The notes: a model not told the origin generated them from the sequence alone. A stretch of DNA of 44,707 nucleotides from Welwitschia mirabilis (GCA_051453625.1 JBOZIK010000001.1:100470372-100515078); one strand, 5' to 3'; counted from the stretch's first letter, positions 1-13,299 are shown. Numbers and translations: made by a program.

Positions 1-1589
1 GTTCTATAAGATTAACCCTAGAAGTCAGAGAAGAAACCCTAGTAGCATAAATAGGTCACATGACCCCATTACAAAGATAGTTCTTTTCCATCATAGAAAA
101 CAACTATCATCCTAACTATTATGGGGATGATAGAGGGGATGTCACTCTACATTAAAGGTACTCCATTAGCTTTAGGCCTCGCTATCAACCCGACAACCTC
201 TATCTACGTCAGTAGTGTTGTCGTCCCACTTATCATAGGGACGACAGAGGGGATGATAGGCTTCTTCATCATCAATCTCAAAGGTAAATCAGCCTTTCAC
301 ATAGTACATATCTCTTCCAAAGTATGAAGTATTAGAATAAGCCTGAGAAGCCTTTAAATATGCTAAGAATCACATGTTTCAGTGATCATCCTATCTATTC
401 TTCATAATCATCAATATTACATTCAAACCTCTATAAAAGTCCTACAAAAGTACTCAAAATACACCATCAAATTTCTACAAAGTGGCATTACAACAAGGTT
501 GTTCTTGAGGTTTTACCATTAATGGCTTATTGCATTTATCTACTCATTAATTGTACTTTGGAATAAAGGGATAGATGGGCATTTAACAGTTTCATGAGTA
601 TTAATATAGCAGATTAAATACTCAAATTTAGTAACCATAGATAAGATTGAAGATGAGCTAGTTAATGAATCTAAATTTATTTCTAATTCCTTAATTTTTT
701 TATTCACCTCAAAGTTTTCTGAGATTTTAAAAGCACTAGTTAACCTAACTAGATGATGTGATCTTGAAGGTTTTGTAGGTTTCTTCTAATTTTTTAAACT
801 TTTAGCTACACTTTCTAAATACTTCCAATCCTCACCCAAGTACATGCTTAGGAAATTACCATGACTTATCATTTTTACTAATTGATGGTTATTTGTAGAC
901 AAGTTATCATAAAATAAACTTATCTTCTTACTCGATTTAAAACCATATTGGAGGCATGTTAATAATAGATTTTTATATCTTTTTGAGATTTGGGAGAAGA
1001 TATTCTTTTGTTAAAATCTCATGATTTCTTTTCTAAGGGCCTTTGTCTTATAACTAGAAGGAACTTAGAGATGAAGGATTTTCTTAGGTCCATCCAATTT
1101 GTAATGAAAGATGATTTCAGGGTGTATAACTAGGATTTTACATTCTCTTTTAGGGAAAAGGGGAATAAGGAAAGTCTAGATACATCATGAGTATTGGAAT
1201 ACTAAGGGACAGACACACTTGAATTCCTTAAGGTGTAGATATGGGTCTTCGGATTTAAGGCCATGGAAATGGGGAAAGAGTTGTATAGTAAATGGTTTAA
1301 AATCTAGCCTCTGGTTAACAAGTTGTGGAACTATGCAAGAGGGTGTTCTTAGGATTTGATATTGAAGGTATTCATGAATGGTTTACTTAAATTAATTAGC
1401 AGCAGTAGTGAGGACATCTTGGTATTTGGCTACTTCTTAGGTGAAATAATGTGTTGTTAACCTATTGAGCATTTCTTGGTTTGACAAACTTTCATTAAAG
1501 GAATCAAATGGGTTATTTGTATTGTGTTTTGGTAAGATAATTTGATTATTTTGGTTATGTTATATGGTTAAAATTTATTTTTGAGAGTC
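1..1589. other. no gene recognised
   Basis: The open frame 121-327 (68 codons) has a low-complexity composition and two similar internal halves: ggggatgatagaggggatg at about 122-140 and gacagaggggatgatagg at 243-260. It matches no family known to me. The rest is TA-rich with no long frame. It may be the leader or LTR of the Athila-type relic to the right, but no copy was found downstream of that relic to prove it. Confidence 0.4.
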
Positions 1590-2500
1590 NNNNNNNNNNN
1601 NNNNNNNNNNNNNNNNNNNNNNNNNNNNNNNNNNNNNNNNNNNNNNNNNNNNNNNNNNNNNNNNNNNNNNNNNNNNNNNNNNNNNNNNNNNNNNNNNNNN
1701 NNNNNNNNNNNNNNNNNNNNNNNNNNNNNNNNNNNNNNNNNNNNNNNNNNNNNNNNNNNNNNNNNNNNNNNNNNNNNNNNNNNNNNNNNNNNNNNNNNNN
1801 NNNNNNNNNNNNNNNNNNNNNNNNNNNNNNNNNNNNNNNNNNNNNNNNNNNNNNNNNNNNNNNNNNNNNNNNNNNNNNNNNNNNNNNNNNNNNNNNNNNN
1901 NNNNNNNNNNNNNNNNNNNNNNNNNNNNNNNNNNNNNNNNNNNNNNNNNNNNNNNNNNNNNNNNNNNNNNNNNNNNNNNNNNNNNNNNNNNNNNNNNNNN
2001 NNNNNNNNNNNNNNNNNNNNNNNNNNNNNNNNNNNNNNNNNNNNNNNNNNNNNNNNNNNNNNNNNNNNNNNNNNNNNNNNNNNNNNNNNNNNNNNNNNNN
2101 NNNNNNNNNNNNNNNNNNNNNNNNNNNNNNNNNNNNNNNNNNNNNNNNNNNNNNNNNNNNNNNNNNNNNNNNNNNNNNNNNNNNNNNNNNNNNNNNNNNN
2201 NNNNNNNNNNNNNNNNNNNNNNNNNNNNNNNNNNNNNNNNNNNNNNNNNNNNNNNNNNNNNNNNNNNNNNNNNNNNNNNNNNNNNNNNNNNNNNNNNNNN
2301 NNNNNNNNNNNNNNNNNNNNNNNNNNNNNNNNNNNNNNNNNNNNNNNNNNNNNNNNNNNNNNNNNNNNNNNNNNNNNNNNNNNNNNNNNNNNNNNNNNNN
2401 NNNNNNNNNNNNNNNNNNNNNNNNNNNNNNNNNNNNNNNNNNNNNNNNNNNNNNNNNNNNNNNNNNNNNNNNNNNNNNNNNNNNNNNNNNNNNNNNNNNN
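1590..2500. other. assembly gap (911 N)
   Basis: Run of N. Open frames that cross it on both strands are artefacts. Confidence 1.
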
Positions 2501-3489
2501 GGTTCGAATATTTGCAAGAAGGTTTAAATAATAAATAGGAAAAATTTTCAAGAACTACATGTTACAAAGGATTCTAAGGTTTTACAAACAGGTTTGTCGA
2601 TCATGTATAGAATGTTTATAGTGTCAAAGACATAATGAAATAAAATAAAAACAATAAACATGAATAAAATTAAGCCCAATGTAATGAAATCATGAGAAAA
2701 TTTTAAAGGTTTTAATCATTTTATAAACATAGCAAATAAAATAGAGATGATGAACATGAGTAACATGCGATAAGAATCACAAAATGATTTTAAGAAAATT
2801 TTAATGTTTTATGAACACAAAAATGTTGAAAACATAGTAGAAAATGAATGCATACAATGAAATCGTAAAGTTCAATTAAAATTTTTAAAGTTTTCTTAAA
2901 CTATAAAGTAATCTATAACAAATGTTAAACCTATAGAGAACAACTTAGAAAATCAAACACAAACCTTAAAAAGCTAGATTAAATCGAGATAACACTAAAA
3001 GAACTAGTACTAACCACTGGAAAATAATAAAATAAAGGAAAAATGAATCAGTTTGGAATAGCACTGTAAAGGGCTATTACTAACCACTAAAAAGAAAAAT
3101 AAAAGACACACAAATCAAACAAATCAAAGAAAAGAGCAAACAAACCAAAGAATAGAAAAAAAAGCAAAGGCTTGAACAAGGCATAAACCAACTCTAACAA
3201 ACTGTCATCAACATTCTTTTATCAATAAACCAAGAAATAGAGAAACTTGCTATTAGTGCCTAACCAAACCCAATATGAGTTAGATTTACAAAAGGGGTAG
3301 AGCACCTAAGAGAGACCAAGTCTATACACTTTAGAAATGGGGAAGAGATAGAAAATCCACCCAAACAAAATAAGCCTAAGAACAACAAAACCCCATAGAA
3401 AATAAGGAAAAGGATAAGAGTAAAGATCCATTACCTATTTACAAAGAACCATTATCTTTTCCCCAATAGCTTAGGAAAGACTACATAAT
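2501..3489. other. AT-rich DNA without a gene
   Basis: Very A-rich plus strand with repeated words such as ttttaa, aacatgaa, acaatgaaatcat and aaaataaa. It suggests an old low-complexity or gag/leader region upstream of the pol relic at 3.49 kb. I see no gag motif, and the 911-base gap to the left hides what precedes it. Confidence 0.5.
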
Positions 3490-4830
3490 GAAAAAGCAAT
3501 TAGAGGTCCTAGAAATTTTCAAAGAAGTTAAGATAAACATTTCTCTTCTAGAAGCCATGAAATAGTTCCCCTCCTATGCTAAGTTTCTTAGAGAATTATG
3601 CACTATAAAAAGGTAAACAAATGTTAAATATAAAGTATTTTTAGCTTAACAAATAAGTGTGATTCTCTAAAATCAATTTCCACTAAAGTATAAGGATTCT
3701 AGATGCCTCACAATTACCATTACTATAGGCAAAAAATAACTAAATCAAGCCTTATTAAACTTAGAATTCAATGTAAACTTACATCCTTATAAAAATTATA
3801 AGGATTTAGGCTTAGAAGACTTAAAAACGTGAAACTCCAATTAGTGAAAAACTCTATTAAAATACCATTAGAAGTCATCGAGGATGTCATAGTTTTAATA
3901 GATAGTTTCTACTTTTCCATAGATTTTATGATCTAGGACATAGAAAATTCATCAAACCAAATAGCGTCTATCGTATTAGGAAGATCATTATTAGCAACCT
4001 CAAATGCCTTAATCAATTATAAAAATGGATTAATGAAAATTTTCTTTGACAACATGACCATAGAGCTAAATGTCTTCAATGTCATGGAGTTACCACCAAA
4101 TGAAGAAGGGATAGAGTACATATATAGGGTAGAAAGCCTTTTTGAGGATCAAGAATCAACCTCTTACTATTCCAAAAATGATGACATAGAATGCTCTTAA
4201 GAAACATGCCCCATAGTCCAAAATGAAGTTGACTTAAAACTTAAACCCTTACCTAATGATCTGAAATATGCTTTCTTAGCGTTCTAGTCATAAATCCTTC
4301 CTTGACTCCATCTGAATAAGATCAATTGCTTAGACTCTTAAGGAAGAATAAATAGATAATAAGATGGAATCTCTTTAACATTAGAGGCATTGACCTTAGT
4401 ATTTGCATGTACCATATCTATTTAGAGGAAAATGTTAAACCATTCATCGAAGCACAATGTAGGATAAATCCAACTATGAGGTAAGTAGTTAAGAATAAGG
4501 TAACTAAACTTCTCAACAATGGAATTATATATCCTATTTCAGATAACAAGTGGATAAATGCAACTCATACTATAGTAAAGGAATCAGGAATTACCCTTGT
4601 ATCTAACAAGTAAAATGATCTTATCCCTACCAAACCTATAATAAAATGGATGATGTGTATTGATTATAGGAAATTAAATACTATGTCTAGAAAATATCAT
4701 TATCCTCTTCCTTTTCCACATCAAATTTTAGAATAGCTCCTAGGATATCATTTTTACTATTTCTTGGATGGTTACTTAAATTACAGTTAGATTGACATTG
4801 CTTTTAAAGATCAAGATAAGATCACCTTCA

Positions 4831-4957
4831 NNNNNNNNNNNNNNNNNNNNNNNNNNNNNNNNNNNNNNNNNNNNNNNNNNNNNNNNNNNNNNNNNNNNNN
4901 NNNNNNNNNNNNNNNNNNNNNNNNNNNNNNNNNNNNNNNNNNNNNNNNNNNNNNNNN
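4831..4957. other. assembly gap (127 N)
   Basis: Run of N between the RT palm motif and the catalytic DDF of the Athila-type relic. The missing length fits roughly the 50 residues expected there (F-x-C-P-Y-G to F-M). Confidence 1.
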
Positions 4958-5477
4958 GGATGACTTCTAGATTTATGGAACCTCCTTTAACCATTATTTG
5001 AACAACTTAGAATGTGTCCTTGAAAGATTCATTTAAAAAGGCCTTACACTCAACTAGGAAAATGTCATTTTTGTGGTAAATCAAGGCATAGTTTTAGGAC
5101 ATGTCATCTCTAAGGAAGAAATTTAGATAGATCTAGTTAAGGCCTCCTTAATCATAGACCTGTTAACCCCAAAAACAAATGGATATTATATCATTCTTAG
5201 GACATGCAGGATATTATAGGTGATTCATCAAGAATTTTAGTAAAATCTTTAAGTCTTTATATGATCTTTTCAACAAGAACACCACCTTCGACTGGACTCT
5301 AGGGTGTTAAAGTCCATTTAAATAACTCAAAGAAGAACTATCTTTCACACCCATTATCCAATCACCCAATTGGAGGTTACATTTTGAACTTGTATGTAAT
5401 GCAAGTAACTTACAGTAAGAGACCTTTTAGGACAAAGAGATAACAAAAATTCAACTATGATTTACTACACTAATAAA

Positions 5478-5577
5478 NNNNNNNNNNNNNNNNNNNNNNN
5501 NNNNNNNNNNNNNNNNNNNNNNNNNNNNNNNNNNNNNNNNNNNNNNNNNNNNNNNNNNNNNNNNNNNNNNNNNNNNN
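5478..5577. other. assembly gap (100 N) with duplicated flanks
   Basis: The 33 bases left of the gap (5445-5477) and the 33 right of it (5578-5610) agree at 31 positions, and both read KNST(M/V)I-Y/stop-YTNK of RNase H. The gap is probably an overlap, not missing DNA. Confidence 0.95.
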
Positions 5578-7255
5578 AAAAATTCAACTGTGATTTAATA
5601 CACTAATAAAACCTTAAATAACACTCAAATCAATTACATTGTCATAAAAAAGGAGATTCTAGCTATTGTCTTTACTCTTGAAAGATTTACGTAATACCTT
5701 TTAGGATCTAAGGTAGTCATTTATACTAATCACTATGTCCTTAGATATTTTTTTACTAAAAGGATTTTAAACTAGGTCTTAGTAGATGGATACTTCTCCT
5801 TTAATAATTTGATTTAGATATTAAGGATAAGAAATGCTTTGATAATGTTGTTTTAGATTATCTTTCATGCATATCTCCAAATAATATACAAAAATCTTTA
5901 CCTATTGATGACACTTATCTAAATGAACATCTTTTTTTAGTCAAAGAAGTACCTTGGTTTGCAGATATCACAAATTACTTAGTCTCCAAAACTATTCATT
6001 CCCACTGGATCATTAATAATAAAAAGAGGTTCTTAAGTCAAGTTAAATATTTTTTCTAGAATATCTGATACCTTTTCAAATACTGCCTAAACCAAGACAT
6101 TCATAAATATATCCCTCAAATTGACATTCATGAGATACTTAAACATTACCATTTTGAAGCCTATCAAAATCATTACTCGGCTAATAAGACTGCAAAAAAA
6201 ATCTTACAATCCAATTTTTATTAGTCATTAATTTTTAAATACTTTTATCTTTATTGTAAATATTGTGATAATGGTCAAAGGTTAAGAAGCCTTTCATGAA
6301 AAGATGTCTTTAAATCCCATCCTTGCTATTGAACCCTTTAATGTATGGGAAATCGATTTTCAAGACCCTTATCTATCATCCAATAAGCATGAATACATTG
6401 TTGTTTGTGTTGACTATGTAACTAAATGAATTGAAGCATGTGCTTATAAAATAAATGACATTAAAATGGTAGTTAAATTCTTTAAAGAAAATGTCTTAGC
6501 TTGTTTTGGCTATCCATGTGTTTTAATTAGTAATAAAGGGATATATTTTTGTAATAAAACATTCAACAATCTTCTCACTAAATATAGGGTTACACATAAA
6601 TTTGAAACACCTATCACCTGTAAACAAGTGATCAAGTTGGAGTTGCGAATAGAAAACTTAAGAAAATCCTTTAGAAAGTAGTAAACTCAACATGAAAAGA
6701 TTGGTTCTTCAAACTTAATGATGTCTTGTGGGAATACACACTGCTTATAAAACACCCTTAGGAATGTCACCTTTTTAGCTAGTTTATAATAAGGCATGTC
6801 ATTTACTTATAGAAATTGAGCATAGGACTTATTGGCCGATTAAGAATATGAACTTAGACTTAGAGATTGAAAATAAAAATAGGGTCATACATCTTAATGA
6901 ACTAGACGAAATTAGAAATAATGCCTATGACATCATGAGAATAAGTAAGGTTAGGATGAAGAGGTTCTATAATCAATATATCCTTAGAAAAAAGTTTTAG
7001 AAGGAAGAACTAGTCTTGCCATACAACTGATGCCTATATCTTTTCTAGACAAAATAGTAGCTAAGTGGAAAGAACCCTTTTTAATAAAAAAAGGTTTCAT
7101 CACATGGACTTATTTTCATTAAAAATCCCAAAGAAAATAAACTCCTTACAGTCAATGGACACCATCTAAAATATTATCGCTCATTCCACCACTCTTTTAA
7201 ACCTTTTCATTCACTAAATCCATTGTCAAATCACTTTATCAAATCCATAAACCAT

Positions 7256-10200
7256 CCATCCAAATCATCAACCCATGAGTTTTTAACACTAATTAATCTA
7301 AGTTAAAAGCCCTTAAAACAAAAATAAATAATAAGTAATCATGTTTCATCTAAGTAATGATGAAGATCCAATTTACTTATGGGTTTTGAAGGAAAAGAAC
7401 ACTTATTTTAAGTAGGTTAGTTAAGAATGCATTCACTTAGGATCTCTAGTTTTGGTAAAATGTTGTTGAAAAGGTGGAATTTACCTTCACATGTATTTTT
7501 TAAGTAAAAGTTCTTTAATGGGGATAAAATTTATCTCAAATCTATGAATTATAGTACAATGTCTAGATTTAAACTAAGTGAATCACTTAGTATTATTCTT
7601 CCATAGGGATGTAAGATGTACATTAATCAAAAGAAACAAATTATTCTAGCTTGTAATGAAACTTAAACAAACTAAAAATCATAAATTTGAGAGAAAAGAA
7701 GTGATCTTGAATTGGTAATGAAGGAGAATAAAAATTCTTTAAGGATCTAGCAATTCATCCAACTCCTCCTTTGCTCCAAAGATTCTTGTATCCTGAAACA
7801 TGCACTTAAATCGTCAAGTCATTAAGGCTCAGTGTGGAGACATGATCTCATCTACCACATGAGTGTTGATGAGTTATCAAGTCCTCTTGATATTTCATAG
7901 CCATCTATAAGTACAAAAATTATGAACCTTAGTGCACAAGATCTGTCGAACAATAAAAACTATAAACCATAAAAGTAACTTTAAAAAACTCACACAGTTC
8001 AAAAGAACTTGATAATTAAATAAGCTTCATCTAAAAATTGTACCCTTTTACTATGCATTAATAATCAAAGGATGAAATCTACTTTAAGAACTATTTCTAC
8101 ATAAATATCAGTATTATCAAACAAAATTGTGCATTAATAATTAAAGGATTTAAATCACTTCTTTATCAAAACTAAAAGAAATACATTATATCAGTGAAGG
8201 AGGAGAATAAGAAGAACTCCTCAACTAGCCATGGATCATTCCATCCGAAGAAATATATTAGAATGCTATGACATCCAAGCCTCCAAGTCTTTACCACGAT
8301 AAGATTAAATTAGTTCATTGTACTATAAGTAAATCATTATAGAAATTTACTCTACCACCTCCCTGTCCTCTTCCTTTCCCTTGTTTATAACCCCTTATTT
8401 GGCCTCTGTCTTTATCTCTTTCATAGTATTGACCTCTACCTCTTCCTACAAAAGTAATCAAAGGTCTAATAGTGTGAAGCTAGGGTAAATTCAGAGCAAG
8501 ATCTATCTAAGATTAGTAGCTAGGTAACACATTAGCTAGTTATGATATAGTACTAAGATCTTAAGACCTATGAAGTGAAGACAAGATCAAAACTAATGGC
8601 CTTAATGGTACACCAGAGAGAATTCATGATATTTAATAAGAATAGCTAAATGTCCTTAGTAATAATAACTCCATTTTGATAACCTTCTAAACATCATACC
8701 CATCCAACATAACATTACAACATTTGGAAGCTTATCACTATCATGCTGCATACTAGTGTAAGAGTGTTGATCAAGATAAATCTATTTCATAATAAATTTT
8801 TATTTTAGAGTGACTTTCCTCTTCCTACATGTATGAAAAAATGCTTTCTTTTAAATTAATTTCTAGTAGAGAAGTATTATGTGAAAGTAGAAGTTAGGAA
8901 ATCCTTTACTACAAGTGCATTGACAACCATTAAAATTACAGAGGAGAACTTCAAAAGAGATCCAAAAGTAGATTCTATCAAAGAACAATACTAGTGTTAG
9001 GATGCCTAAGATACTTGATTTACTACTTTTTAGAATTCTAAATTAGTAATAATAATCAATGATCTTAAACTAGGCTATGAGATCATCATTCACAAATACA
9101 AATGCTTGCATCTTTACTAAATCATGATTTTGTAAGAGAAGATACTTTCATCAAATGTGCTATAGAATTTATGCAGTCAATCAAAGGAGCATTAATTCCA
9201 ACTATTTTAATGAAATTTTATTATTTATCATAGCATTAATTTGTAGAAGTTATAAAGTTAATTATGAAGAAATAGTCTCTACTTTCTGAAGTTCAAAGAT
9301 TTCCTTGAAAAAGTTATTAATTGGCTGGTATGTAACATAAATTTATTTACTTAGGCAAGACCCAATATTTTAAAGGAAGAATGTGTAGGCCACTTTGTAT
9401 GCTACTAAGAAAAGTATTATCTACCTCTTAGACATGTAATATATAAGTCCCCTTTCATAAATTAAAAGCAATGTCTTTGATCCACTGAAAGACAAAAAAA
9501 ATTATTTAGCCCATCCTTGGACCTAATCCTCTTTAACCCTAAGCTTTGCTTTAGCTACTACTTGTTGCCTTATTTGCTAACTAAGAATTTGTAGAAACTA
9601 AATCAAACTACCAGAAATCACATGTGGGCCTTGAAATATCATTAATAATTAGAATAAAGGCTTGGACAATGATAAGTTAATTTATCAAAACATTCATATA
9701 GTTAGATATTAATAAGCATGAGAGTTGGCATAATGACAATGAATGTCTAGACTTTCTTTACAATGAGAAATAACCTTGAACTTAGTAAAACAATTTTGTG
9801 ACTGATGCTTTAAAAATGCTTACAATTTTAACTTCAAAATAAAGTTTTAAAGATCATGTTATAGTAATTAAATTTATAAAAATTTATTTACGTGATTGTG
9901 AACTTAATGGCATATACCTTTTCAGGCACTATTGCTACTTGCATGTGCCTAGTGATGTATAATTAACCATGCATTTTATCAGTCTTATCACCACTTAGCA
10001 TCATCTTACAACCATACCTCATGATGCCTTTTATCTATATTTTCCTAAAATTATTGCTACTTAACATTGTTTAATAATGCAAGTAGTGATGGTAAAAGTT
10101 ATACTAACCAACTTGAATATCTAGTTCTCCAACTTCTCTTAGATCAAAATCTATTTAACAAAGGNNNNNNNNNNNNNNNNNNNNNNNNNNNNNNNNNNNN

Positions 10201-10402
10201 NNNNNNNNNNNNNNNNNNNNNNNNNNNNNNNNNNNNNNNNNNNNNNNNNNNNNNNNNNNNNNNNAAGGGGATTGTCCTTGTATATTAATCATTCATAAAT
10301 GATTAACTAATGTGACTAAAGTAGTAATTATTGAGGAAGTTATTGGAAGAGCCTTGGAACTAGGTCCCTTACCTCATCTTATTGTTTGGAGTGAGACCAT
10401 TA
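7256..10402. other. no gene recognised; possible copia-gag-like GR-rich segment on minus
   Basis: On the minus strand 8460-8340 reads FVGRGRGQYYERDKDRGQIR followed by GYKQGKGRGQGG. This resembles the Gly/Arg-rich linker before the zinc knuckle in Ty1/copia gag, but I find no knuckle after it, and the match could be compositional. The rest is TA-rich with stops in all frames. The text tattgctacttgcatg near 9.93 kb and attgctacttaacattg near 10.05 kb may belong to the LTR-like repeat that follows. The gap 10165-10264 lies near the end. Confidence 0.35.
10165..10264. other. assembly gap (100 N)
   Basis: Standard-size gap near the left LTR-like repeat. The flanks share only aagg. Confidence 1.
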
Positions 10403-10826
10403 TGTCCAAGTCCTAAATATAAGTGATCTACTTATTTAATATGTTGACTTCATAAATTAAATTTTTTGGTTTTTTAAATTTTTCATCATATTTTATTTTC
10501 AATTAATGCTTTTATTTCTTATGTATATATGATATGATTCATAATTTAAGACTAATTCAGTGATAACCAAATAGATCTTCCTAGTGAATTACATTAAGTA
10601 AACTAGATGCATTATTGTTTTTCTTTAAGGTAGTCATCTATTTTTGTAATAGCAATTTACATTTGTTCTCTCTAGAGTACTCTTTTTTCCCTAACCTGTT
10701 ATGTTCACTACTTACAATATTTGGAATTGTTAAATTATGTGAAGTGCATGGTTTAAGACACACATAATGATTTCACTAGATATGTTTGATAAATGCTAAT
10801 GGAATGATCTAAATATAAGAAGATCC
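10403..10826 (+). repeat. LTR-like repeat, left copy
   Basis: Direct repeat of 24323-24655. The shared words and the 60-bp length difference are described under the right copy. It ends about 300 bp before the gag relic, as a 5' LTR would. I looked for a tRNA-Met or tRNA-Asp primer-binding site between 10.83 and 11.13 kb and saw none. Confidence 0.6.
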
Positions 10827-11134
10827 TTAACCAAGGATATAGGAAAAGTTGGATCTTCCATGCTTTATTTTGTATTGTTGATAAATTAAGTCATAAATAA
10901 AGGAAGGTATTGATCCACGAATCCTATTCTAATTTGATCACCCTACCCTTTCATTTTTTATGCTTTTCCTTTTTTCAACTAATAATAAAACCATTGAGTA
11001 TAATCTTGGTAATTAAGGCCTTATACACTTCTAGAATCTCCATTTGATGGATTGATAATTTTTCTTTTGTTTTCATTTTTACCTTGAAAAAAGTGTAATA
11101 GCTATCATTTACATATCGTCATATGTCTTGAGGG

Positions 11135-12213
11135 TTGAGTAGCCATCAAAGATTGATTGAACAAAACATTAGAGAGAGACTATTTAATTATAAGCAACCT
11201 CAAGATTCTAGGTTAAATTTTGAAAGAGAAGACTTATATCAAGAATTATCTTCTTTTAATAAAATAATGAAAGCCCCTTCATTAAACCTTATTGTTTCAT
11301 ATTCTTTGATTGAAGCTCAATTCGATCATGGAGAATTTAAAGGAATTTCTAGTAATGATCAATTTCTTTCCCTATCTAATTCATCAGTATCTACCACTAA
11401 TAGATTACATTCTCAAACTAGGACCCTTGCTCTAATAGTTATTCCTTTGAAAACAAAATGAACAATTCAACTAATCCTAATCTCTCATTAAAAGCTTATT
11501 CCTAAATTGTAAAAGTAGAGCTAATTTTATTCTTCTTCAAGCCAAAGAAGATGTGGAAATTTGGAATCTTTTTATATATCCTACCTTTCATGGTCATGAT
11601 AATGAAGTATCATATAGCCACTTTATTGGGATAGAAAAGATTGAAAAAATAGCTAGAAGAAGATAAAACAGATAATAGTAATCCCACTAGCTCTTAAAGA
11701 TAAAGCAAAAATGTGGTTTCTCTTTATCCAACCATAGTATTTGCACTAGGATGGGATGTGCATGGCATTTATTAAATGATACATGCTCTAATAAAAAATT
11801 CAAGAGTTAAGAAAACAAGTGAATAGATTTAAGCAAAAAGATGAGTAAGATTATTGTGTAGATTTTGAATGATTTATAGGCTCTCACATAAGACCAAATC
11901 AATGAATTCTAATCATACTAAACTATAGGTTATTTTCTTGAAGAACTTAACTATTGTACTTGGAAAATGGTCAATTTCACGAGTGGAGGAAATGACTTAC
12001 ATGAATATCCTACAACTTGTTTGAAAAAATTATAACACATTTGAAAAATGAGTAAGATTAAAAAGTCAAAAAAAGACTTAAACAGGATCTATTAGGAGGT
12101 TAGTAAAGGAAGTTAAATCTATTAAACACCCTCAAGTAACAATCTCTACTTAATAAGTTACATCTTTAATTGAATTCTTTAATTTAATCATGAGAGGAGT
12201 TTCTTCAAATTTC
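11135..12213 (+). pseudogene. Ty3/gypsy gag relic
   Basis: The open frame 11135-11461 (108 codons) opens at a non-ATG codon, with SSHQRLIEQNIRERLFNYKQ, and ends ALIVIPLKTK. It is followed through stops and shifts by text fitting retrotransposon gag: KMWFLF near 11.71 kb, then QELRKQVNRFKQKDE at about 11.80-11.85 kb, which fits the [LI]-R-x-E-[IL]-x-x-F-x-Q-x-x-x-E gag motif. The order relative to the zinc knuckle, protease and RT downstream is that of a complete gypsy element. The gap 12214-12599 removes the capsid C-terminus. Confidence 0.65.
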
Positions 12214-12599
12214 NNNNNNNNNNNNNNNNNNNNNNNNNNNNNNNNNNNNNNNNNNNNNNNNNNNNNNNNNNNNNNNNNNNNNNNNNNNNNNNNNNNNNNN
12301 NNNNNNNNNNNNNNNNNNNNNNNNNNNNNNNNNNNNNNNNNNNNNNNNNNNNNNNNNNNNNNNNNNNNNNNNNNNNNNNNNNNNNNNNNNNNNNNNNNNN
12401 NNNNNNNNNNNNNNNNNNNNNNNNNNNNNNNNNNNNNNNNNNNNNNNNNNNNNNNNNNNNNNNNNNNNNNNNNNNNNNNNNNNNNNNNNNNNNNNNNNNN
12501 NNNNNNNNNNNNNNNNNNNNNNNNNNNNNNNNNNNNNNNNNNNNNNNNNNNNNNNNNNNNNNNNNNNNNNNNNNNNNNNNNNNNNNNNNNNNNNNNNNN
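12214..12599. other. assembly gap (386 N)
   Basis: It lies inside the gag relic. The flanks share the 11-bp word tttcttcaaat. Confidence 1.
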
Positions 12600-13299
12600 A
12601 TTTCTTCAAATATATAGATTTAAAAAAAGAAAGCAAAGAAACTATTACTTACGAGATCACATGTAGTTTCATGCTACCTTTATGAGGATGATGACCATGT
12701 AATTGAATAATGTTCAACTCTTACTACTTACAAAGAACTCATTTTTAAAGAGTTTTATGCCTTTAGTATATGATCTAACCCACAAGCTATAGGAGACTTT
12801 AGAAGATCATTTAATTCTTAGTTCTAATGTTTTGGTAACAATGCCCTAGTTTACCTTACAACAATACAAATCCTTATTATTTAAAGAGTGTTACTAATCA
12901 AAATTAGAAGAAAGATGTTTTAAACTTAACTTTAGAAAATATTGTAAAATAAATGTAAGAAATAAATAAAATCATGAAGAAAACATTGGAAATCTTTTAG
13001 TAAATAATTTTGTGTGATTAACGAAAATAAGAAACAATCCCTCATAACCTTATCCTAATAAAGATAATGCAAAGGATTATAAGATAGTGATATGAAGGGG
13101 AACAAACATAAATCTTAAAAATCCAACTAGCTTAATTAAGGAAAGAAGTAAACATGACATTCAGGAAGTGACTTATATAAATAACCGAGGCCAACCCATT
13201 CCTTTGACATCTTATGATATTAGTAAAAGGGAAAGAGGTGGAGAATCAACCCCTTGGTTGAAGAGTTTAAAGGCAAATTCAATATTTGATGAATACTTA
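12600..13299 (+). pseudogene. gag 3' end with broken zinc knuckle
   Basis: At 12672-12713 the frame reads C-Y-L-Y-E-D-D-D-H-V-I-E-stop-C. This is exactly the spacing CX2CX4HX4C of a retroviral-type zinc knuckle, with the second Cys changed to Tyr and one stop. Beyond it to 13.3 kb the frame is broken. The text TYINNRGQPIPLTSYDISK at about 13.17-13.22 kb is protein-like, but I cannot place it in a family. Confidence 0.6.

Larger units (their letters stand above)
3490..7255 (+). pseudogene. Athila-type Ty3/gypsy pol relic (PR-RT-RH-IN)
   Basis: Readable through stops in order. Linker: FKEVKINISLLEAMK, then FPSYAKFLRELCTIKR (3.52-3.62 kb). Protease: LNQALLNLEFNVNLHPYKNY (family D-L-G-A-S, so Asp is Asn) and later IASIVLGRSLLATSNALINY with NGLMKIFFDNMTIELNVF. 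RT: NGIIYPISDNKWINATH, CIDYRKLN at 4655, FYYFLDGY at 4752-4775, and the DDF of the catalytic box just right of a gap at 4958. RNase H: FELVCNASN (family C-D-A-S-D), YYTNK, YLLGSKVVIYTNH. Integrase: HYHFEAYQNH...CKYC finger (about 6.15-6.27 kb), EIDFQDP, then VLISNKGIYFCNKTFNNLL (second Asp is Asn) and DQVGVANRKLKKIL (Glu is Gly). ETPI...YKTPLGMSPF, LVYNKACHLL and ELDEIRNNAYD close it. Every enzyme has lost a catalytic residue, so it is inactive. The open frame at 6466-6681 is one uninterrupted slice of the integrase core. Confidence 0.92.

Noticed and set aside
8900-9480. Possible copia RNase H end (FLKFKDFLEK-like text near 9.29 kb)
   Set aside because: A few residues resemble the end of copia Pol, but no catalytic or upstream RT motif could be found in any frame, so it was not annotated.
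10830-11134. Primer-binding site after the left LTR-like repeat
   Set aside because: I looked for TGG-initial sequences complementary to the 3' ends of tRNA-Met and tRNA-Asp and found no match good enough to call.
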